DNA of 26,670 nt from the NCBI GenBank assembly GCA_041855445.1, contig JBHAEG010000013.1, forward strand, positions 1-26,670. The letters run 5' to 3'. Source of the stretch: Faucicola sp041855445. GTDB lineage: Bacteria; Pseudomonadota; Gammaproteobacteria; Pseudomonadales; Moraxellaceae. The notes beneath the pieces were generated by a model. It made no database searches and had not been told where the DNA came from. It saw only the letters and a program-made list of their open reading frames with translations. A program made the translations under genes and the position numbers. Shown here one piece after another: positions 22,964 through 26,670 of the stretch. Position 1 is the stretch's first letter; each line of letters starts with the position of its first letter.

Positions 22964-22974
22964 TCTTATTTGTT

Positions 22975-22993
22975 AAGGTATGGGCAAGGTATG
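22975..22993 (+). promoter_or_regulatory. Twin antisense target / ribosome-binding repeat
   Basis: AAGGTATG occurs twice, at 22975-22982 and 22986-22993, 11 bases apart. The second copy supplies an AAGG Shine-Dalgarno 7 bases before ATG 22997. Both copies are complementary to the loop of the C4-like RNA, so pairing would block translation of the coiled-coil protein. Confidence 0.6.
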
Positions 22994-22996
22994 AAC

Positions 22997-23794
22997 ATGA
23001 ATGATTTACTTATCAGTGTTAGTACAGCGATTGAACAAATTGATACTGCCGTTACTGCAAAGGGTAATAAAGGGGTGATTGGTTATGTGCTAAGAAAATG
23101 CAAATTATTTGATTTGTCCTTATATCAAATAGACCAAAAAACCAATCAGGCAAAACAAGTCAATTCTATTATATCTGAACTGTTTTATGAGTATTTTCGA
23201 GACAAGTACCCACCAAGACCAAAAGAAAAAGTAAAAAATATGTTGGACATTATCCAACCATATGTTATGACTTACACTTACACCGAAGAACCATTTAACT
23301 TATCAGAATACTTTTGGTATGCTGATGACTTCAAGAATAACACACAAGAAATATTTAACATCACTGACACGCCTGCCATTAGCTACCAAATAAGCCAAGA
23401 CGTGCAAGAACTTCAAGCACAAATACAAGACTTGCAACAGCAACTACAAGAAGCACAGGCACGCATTAAAGAGCTTGAAAGCACCCAAAATGCAGGTGTG
23501 AATGATGAATTAAAGGGCTTGCAAAAAGTCAATTACGATACCGAACGCACACGCAAATTTGCACAAATTATTGCTAGAACCATTTGGGATATGGATAAAA
23601 CCCAAGCCATACGCACAAATGGCATGGTGCAATTTTTAAAACCTTTGATTGCAGAGTTTGAGCCATCAAAATTACCTGATAATGATGAAACTGTATCAGA
23701 TTGGCTGGCAAACATTAAACCATCACACGCCACCAAATCAGGCAGACCGCTTAAAAATGAACCGCTAGAAATACCCCTAACCTTTAAAAAATAA
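22997..23794 (+). CDS. Element protein with central coiled coil, function unknown
   Basis: From ATG 22997 the protein has 265 residues; ATG 22991 would add two. The first 130 residues are a soluble alpha-rich part; residues about 130-165 (QDVQELQAQIQDLQQQLQEA) are a coiled coil; the C-terminal part (about 180-265) with TRKFAQIIARTIWDMDKTQA and KSGRPLKN resembles a domain often seen in regulators of islands and satellites, which I cannot name. It follows the C4-like RNA and has a good terminator after it, so it is a separately controlled unit. In P1 the gene in this place is an antirepressor; this protein does not look like one. Confidence 0.8.
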   Translation: MNDLLISVSTAIEQIDTAVTAKGNKGVIGYVLRKCKLFDLSLYQIDQKTNQAKQVNSIISELFYEYFRDKYPPRPKEKVKNMLDIIQPYVMTYTYTEEPFNLSEYFWYADDFKNNTQEIFNITDTPAISYQISQDVQELQAQIQDLQQQLQEAQARIKELESTQNAGVNDELKGLQKVNYDTERTRKFAQIIARTIWDMDKTQAIRTNGMVQFLKPLIAEFEPSKLPDNDETVSDWLANIKPSHATKSGRPLKNEPLEIPLTFKK

Positions 23795-23823
23795 ATACCC
23801 TGAACCTTATAAAATACAAGGTT

Positions 23824-23857
23824 ATCCCCTTTTCCTTAGTGATTAGGGGATTTTTTT
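23824..23857 (+). terminator. Terminator after the coiled-coil protein gene
   Basis: ATCCCCT (23824-23830) pairs with AGGGGAT (23845-23851) and is followed by six Ts. A smaller AACCTT/AAGGTT hairpin lies just before it. Confidence 0.85.
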
Positions 23858-23924
23858 CATTTCTAGACCAATCCTACAATGCACCCCAAGCCCTAGCAAT
23901 CTAGCCAACATTGGAGTGTATCAG

Positions 23925-24188
23925 ATGACACCACGCACCAAACAAACAGACAATGGCCACCCACAGACCACAAAGCCCATCACCCTACCCCAAGACGGTA
24001 TGAGCCGATTAAGTCAGCTATTGCCATTTATTCCATTGGGTAAATCTACTGTATGGGCATGGGTAAGACAAGGTAAATTCCCAGAGCCTATTAAGCTATC
24101 AGACAATGTAACGGTATGGCGTAACAGCGACATTCACGCATGGCTAAATAATCCTAATAAATATCAAGGGGGAACAAATGAGCTATAA
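23925..24188 (+). CDS. alpA: AlpA-family transcriptional regulator / excisionase-like protein
   Basis: AlpA-type proteins are small winged-helix DNA-binding proteins that activate integrase expression or act as excisionases in P4-like and related elements. This 87-residue protein has the diagnostic core: LSQLLPFIPLGKSTVWAWVR, GKFPEPIKLSDNVTVWR and DIHAWL. ATG 23925 has a GGAG site 8 bases upstream; a GTG at 23916 is less likely. It overlaps the next gene by 11 bases, so the two are co-translated. Confidence 0.9.
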   Translation: MTPRTKQTDNGHPQTTKPITLPQDGMSRLSQLLPFIPLGKSTVWAWVRQGKFPEPIKLSDNVTVWRNSDIHAWLNNPNKYQGGTNEL

Positions 24189-24405
24189 AACCCAAATCCT
24201 AGATTATCTAATGACAGGGGCAACGCTTGAGCCTATGACCGCTTTTAACCTTTGGGGGTGTTGGAGTTTATCACAACGTATCACCGAATTAAGACAAGAC
24301 GGCTTACCCATTCATTCAAAGATGGTAACAGCCCCTAGCGGTAAACGCCATGCGGTGTATTGGCTGGATAAAGAGCATATAAACTGGGCAAGAAAAACAG
24401 CCTAA
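24178..24405 (+). CDS. Small helix-turn-helix protein
   Basis: This 75-residue protein has the pattern YKTQILDYLMTGATLEPMTA - NLWGCWSLSQRITELRQDGL, matching the small HTH proteins common in prophages (Helix-turn-helix domain, HTH_39 type), ending with a hydrophilic wing (GKRHAVYWLD). It overlaps the alpA-type gene by 11 bases and has a GGGGG Shine-Dalgarno. Probably a DNA-binding accessory factor of the element; the iterons immediately downstream are a possible target. Confidence 0.8.
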   Translation: MSYKTQILDYLMTGATLEPMTAFNLWGCWSLSQRITELRQDGLPIHSKMVTAPSGKRHAVYWLDKEHINWARKTA

Positions 24406-24428
24406 TGCTACTAAAAATTTAGTAAATA

Positions 24429-24461
24429 ACCACAAGATTACCACAAGATTACAACAAGGTT
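24429..24461. repeat. Three contiguous 11-bp iterons
   Basis: Three tandem units, accacaagatt (24429-24439), accacaagatt (24440-24450) and acaacaaggtt (24451-24461), follow the HTH gene without spacers. The 11-bp period puts them on one DNA face. They could be binding sites for the AlpA or HTH protein or origin iterons for the element primase/helicase. Confidence 0.6.
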
Positions 24462-24490
24462 AGGGCGAGATTTTGAGCGTATCAAGCATT

Positions 24491-24515
24491 AACCATCATG
24501 ATTTTCATGATGGTT
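24491..24515. other. Perfect 11-bp hairpin
   Basis: AACCATCATGA (24491-24501) and TCATGATGGTT (24505-24515) form a perfect stem with a TTT loop. No U-tract follows on either strand. It lies between the iterons and the 40-codon gene and may be an operator or transcript-stabilising stem. Confidence 0.5.
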
Positions 24516-24541
24516 CAATCATAAATTAACAGGAAAACAAA

Positions 24542-24664
24542 ATGAGGCCAACAATTATTACAGATGAACTGTTAGACAAAGCCAAACAATATGCTGATGG
24601 TGGCTTTGCTGGCATTAAAGAAGCAGACATAGACATAAAACGTGTTTTATATAAGGTTTCGTAA
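24542..24664 (+). CDS. Small 40-residue protein, unknown
   Basis: An ATG at 24542 with an AGGA site 7 bases upstream opens 40 codons (MRPTIITDELLDKAKQYADG, then GFAGIKEADIDIKRVLYKVS). The first half resembles the N-terminus of small phage DNA-binding or terminase-small-subunit-type proteins (ITDE-LL-KA-QYA-GG), so it may be a truncated copy. It is too short to assign. Confidence 0.5.
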   Translation: MRPTIITDELLDKAKQYADGGFAGIKEADIDIKRVLYKVS

Positions 24665-24688
24665 ATTTTACGACACCCCAAAAGAAAA

Positions 24689-24710
24689 CCCCTAGCCGAA
24701 AGACTAGGGG
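24689..24710 (-). terminator. Terminator-like hairpin on the minus strand
   Basis: CCCCTAG (24689-24695) pairs with CTAGGGG (24704-24710). On the minus strand the stem is followed by TTTTCTTTT, terminator-like, while on the plus strand no T-run follows. No minus-strand gene is seen to its right, so an antisense transcript or simple insulation is possible. Confidence 0.4.
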
Positions 24711-24844
24711 ATAACATAAACCAGTAGAGTAATTATAGCATGAAAGTATCTAAACAAATGCAACTATATCATGAAAATAAATCACTTGATAAACAGATTG
24801 ATGCTACTAATAATGGTGTTCTCTCTCAAAACTTAGTAGCAGTT

Positions 24845-24873
24845 AAGCCAAACTGCCCAAATTGGCTTTTTTT
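24845..24873 (+). terminator. Intrinsic terminator within the immunity leader
   Basis: AAGCCAA (24845-24851) and TTGGCTT (24862-24868) form a 7-bp stem followed by Ts to 24873. It is directly after the upstream seqA-like site, a position suited to transcription attenuation. Confidence 0.65.
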
Positions 24874-24946
24874 ACGCCCAAACACCACCCAAAGTGGCAC
24901 TGGTGCAGGCGTAAACCCATCATATATATGCTTTACAAGTACAAAG

Positions 24947-24963
24947 CCATCATCTTATGATGG
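24947..24963 (+). other. Hairpin of the putative CI RNA
   Basis: CCATCAT (24947-24953) and ATGATGG (24957-24963) form a perfect 7-bp stem with a CTT loop. The right arm can alternatively pair with CCCATCAT at 24916-24923 or CCCCATCA at 25030-25037, so the stem is one state of a switch. Confidence 0.5.
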
Positions 24964-25089
24964 GGTGATACTGCAAAATAAGCCAATTGGTGAATATGCG
25001 GAGCGGTTTCTACTAAGGCCGAGAGTGAACCCCATCACCCTTTTAAAGGGTTGTTTCTCAAACTCAAAAAATTTAGTAGGAGTATTCGT

Positions 25090-25422
25090 ATGAATGCTAA
25101 AACCCCTAAACTGCCCAAGCAGTCAATCCCTAAACAAGCAAGCACAAATAACATTGTACAGTCAGCCGATAGCGATAATATTAGCTTTTCAAGCTTTGAG
25201 CTTACCGATATCAAAGATACTTTACAGTACTACCAAGACAGCATTGCAGGTGTGGCAGACGTGCTATCTGTGCTTAACTACAATAAAAGTTTACAACCAT
25301 ACCAACAAAAAGCGTTGTTAAATATCTTACAAACCTATTGCGAATGTGTGTTGGTTGATATGGCAGATGATGCCATGGAGCAAATCAATATGGCATTAGA
25401 TAAGCAAGGGGGCGATGTATGA
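25090..25422 (+). CDS. Element protein of 110 residues, unknown
   Basis: Start ATG 25090 with AGGAG at 7 bases; the upstream in-frame start (25051) would run through the leader and was rejected. The protein is soluble, with a lysine- and proline-rich N-terminus, then a helical region (LTDIKDTLQYYQDSIAGVAD and YQQKALLNILQTYCECVLVD). It is the first gene of the replication operon behind the CI-like leader, where P4 carries kil, eta and similar small genes. Its stop overlaps the next start (ATGA). I do not recognise a family. Confidence 0.8.
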   Translation: MNAKTPKLPKQSIPKQASTNNIVQSADSDNISFSSFELTDIKDTLQYYQDSIAGVADVLSVLNYNKSLQPYQQKALLNILQTYCECVLVDMADDAMEQINMALDKQGGDV

Positions 25423-25721
25423 GCGTATTGGCTAAAATCTTTACCCAATCCAAACCTAAACGTACCTTTAATCCTAACAAACTGCCAGCACCTCACGCCC
25501 TTTATGGGCGTTTTGGGATTACCCTAAAAGGCAGTAACTGGCAAATGGTGCGTTGTCCTTTTCATGATGACAAACATGCCAGCCTATCCATCAATGGCAC
25601 ACATGGTGGTTTTATCTGTCATGCCTGCCACACCAAAGGGAGCATGATAAGTTTTTATATGCAGATGACAAACAGCGATTATAAAACTGCCATGATTGAA
25701 TTGGGGGCGTATGATGAATAA
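25419..25721 (+). CDS. CHC2-type zinc-finger protein (primase zinc-binding part)
   Basis: This 100-residue protein has the zinc-binding motif of DnaG-type primases: CPFH (WQMVRCPFHDDKHASLSING) and CHAC (GFICHACHTKGSMISFYMQM). In most satellite and phage primases this domain is fused to the TOPRIM part; here it ends at its own stop and overlaps the next gene by 11 bases in a different frame. ATG 25419 overlaps the previous stop (ATGA) and follows AAGGGGG. It would bind template DNA for primer synthesis with the next protein. Confidence 0.9.
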   Translation: MSVLAKIFTQSKPKRTFNPNKLPAPHALYGRFGITLKGSNWQMVRCPFHDDKHASLSINGTHGGFICHACHTKGSMISFYMQMTNSDYKTAMIELGAYDE

Positions 25722-26670
25722 TCTAATCAACCGAGATTTACTCTTGCAAGCCATTCAAGCCACAGCAACCAAAGATAAACAGCTTTTGAGTATGGGAGCG
25801 AGTGTAAATGATATTACCGACTTTTACCCTTACTATGCTGATGACAAAGAAATGTTTGTTAAGGTGCGAATTGATAAAGATGGTAAAAAATGGATAAAAC
25901 CGTTTTATTTCAATGGCAACCGTTATCAATTAGGCGAACCACAAGCTTATAAAGGCGGGCAAGTCAAAAAGCCTCTGTATATACCAAAGCCCCTAGCTGA
26001 TACAGTGTATTTGGTTGAAGGGGAAAAGTGCGTTCATGCCATGATGGATATTATGCTTAGTGCAACCACCACAGGCGGAGCAACAAGCGTAGATAAATGC
26101 GATTTAACCCCCCTAATAGGGCGTAAATGTGTGCTATGGAGGGATAATGACCCAGCAGGGGAAAAATGGCAAGATGAGTTAATGACTGCTTTAAATGCCC
26201 TGAAAATTGCTTATGAAGTGATAGACATTACAGGGGTGATGATGCCCAATGGCGAAAGCTTGCCAGCCAAAGCAGATTGTTATGATTTTATTCAAGCTAA
26301 TTATCAAGATGGTAATGATGATGTAGGTATTTGTGAGCTTATCTATGCTTTGCCACGCCTTGACCTAACCGCCATGCCTGCCAGTGATACAAATGGAGCA
26401 GACGATTATAAACAAGAGTTAGCCTTGATTGAAAACCAAATACTAGAAGCGGTTGCAGAGATTGCCAAGCTATCAGACATTCAACAAATTATCGCCATTG
26501 GTAAGACCGCTAAAGCCTTTAATATCCCCAAAGACAAGCTAACCGCCCTTGTTAATGAGCGAATACAAGGTGATTTTATACCAGAGATTAGCCCTTACCA
26601 TGAAGCGGTAAGCGGTAAGATGATATTTGATGAACTTTACGGGCTGATTGATGATTATATTTGTATTGAT
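25711..26670 (+). CDS. TOPRIM-domain primase/replication protein (3' end outside window)
   Basis: An open frame runs from ATG 25711 to the right edge (320 codons). It has the TOPRIM motifs of phage primases: VYLVEGEKCVHA (99-110) with Glu104, and VLWRDNDPAG (141-150) with Asp145 and Asp147; the TTGGATS loop lies between. The later part is less conserved and leads to an expected helicase domain beyond the window. It is the functional counterpart of the P4 alpha primase-helicase. ATG 25711 and 25714 are both possible; the GGGGG site is at 25703-25707. Frame overlap with the zinc-finger gene indicates coupled translation. Confidence 0.85.
   Translation, partial: MMNNLINRDLLLQAIQATATKDKQLLSMGASVNDITDFYPYYADDKEMFVKVRIDKDGKKWIKPFYFNGNRYQLGEPQAYKGGQVKKPLYIPKPLADTVYLVEGEKCVHAMMDIMLSATTTGGATSVDKCDLTPLIGRKCVLWRDNDPAGEKWQDELMTALNALKIAYEVIDITGVMMPNGESLPAKADCYDFIQANYQDGNDDVGICELIYALPRLDLTAMPASDTNGADDYKQELALIENQILEAVAEIAKLSDIQQIIAIGKTAKAFNIPKDKLTALVNERIQGDFIPEISPYHEAVSGKMIFDELYGLIDDYICID

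Larger units (their letters stand above)
24803..25082 (+). ncRNA. P4 CI-like immunity leader (antisense switch region)
   Basis: This structured leader precedes the replication genes. CTACTAAG-GCC-GAGAG (25010-25025) is complementary to an upstream site, CTCTC plus CTTAGTAG (24821-24839), and to a downstream site, TTCTC plus TTAGTAG (25055-25079), whose last bases overlap the AGGAG Shine-Dalgarno (25078-25082). A second set, TGATGGGG (24958-24965), pairs with CCCATCAT (24916-24923) and CCCCATCA (25030-25037). This repeats the seqA-seqB-seqC layout of phage P4 immunity, where the processed CI RNA (seqB) pairs with seqA and seqC on nascent leader RNA and causes early termination. A stem with T-run lies inside (24845-24873). 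A 117-codon frame crosses the region and is probably not a gene. Confidence 0.62.

Noticed and set aside
24740..25093. 117-codon open frame on the plus strand, resembling Ash-family translations
   Set aside because: It crosses an intrinsic terminator and the full set of complementary leader elements, has no good ribosome-binding site, and its translation is what structured RNA sequence yields. Treated as immunity leader; real coding cannot be fully excluded.
25738..25929. Minus-strand frame opposite the primase
   Set aside because: It is opposite the TOPRIM-primase frame that is open to the window edge and carries the family motifs.
1..26670. CRISPR array or rRNA genes
   Set aside because: No regularly spaced direct repeats with unique spacers and no rRNA-like sequence were seen; the only tandem array is the three 11-bp iterons.

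Overview
The window is a stretch of AT-rich gammaproteobacterial chromosome, most likely from the family Moraxellaceae (Moraxella/Psychrobacter/Acinetobacter relatives; genus not resolved). The basis is the str-type order rpsL-rpsG-fusA-tuf, a full-length GlnD, a FimX-like c-di-GMP protein, a MoxR/DUF58/TgpA operon and strongly AT-biased codon use. From about position 21104 to the right edge it runs into an integrated P4-like satellite element.

Core region, 1-21103. On the minus strand lie tuf (5' end only), fusA, rpsG and rpsL, with stem-loops in every spacer, then an MscS channel gene translationally overlapped with an M61 PDZ-peptidase gene. On the plus strand (6812-9323) is a compact sulfur-response cluster: a BigR/SqrR-type ArsR repressor keeping the two redox cysteines, a SulP anion transporter with a STAS domain, and a DUF442 phosphatase-like protein. 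It converges on glnD (minus). A decayed 3' end of an IS200/IS605-family tnpB lies upstream of glnD, then map and a YvbH-like PH-domain gene (both minus). A divergent region leads to a plus-strand run: a FimX-like REC-PAS-GGDEF-EAL protein with degenerate catalytic motifs, a lipoprotein cytochrome c, then moxR, DUF58 and tgpA genes in a tight operon. tRNA-Val(GAC) closes the core.

Integrated element, 21104 to beyond 26670. A P4-type tyrosine integrase sits directly 3' of the tRNA, as expected when a tRNA 3' end is the attachment site. It is followed by a small ribbon-helix-helix-like gene, a structured leader plus coiled-coil protein gene, an AlpA-type regulator, a small HTH gene, a 40-codon gene, a 425-base structured leader, a 110-aa protein, and a replication primase whose CHC2 zinc finger and TOPRIM part are encoded in two overlapping reading frames. 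Base and codon usage differ from the core genes (more GCC, CCC and CTA codons).

The most notable content is two apparent antisense-RNA control regions in this element. At 22899-22999 a C4-like RNA carries a loop complementary to two copies of AAGGTATG at the ribosome-binding region of the next gene. At 24803-25082 a leader shows the phage P4 CI logic: a seqB-like segment is complementary to an upstream seqA-like copy and to a downstream seqC-like copy that overlaps the Shine-Dalgarno of the first gene of the replication operon. Three contiguous 11-bp iterons (24429-24461) lie between the regulatory genes and this leader. The other end of the element is outside the window.
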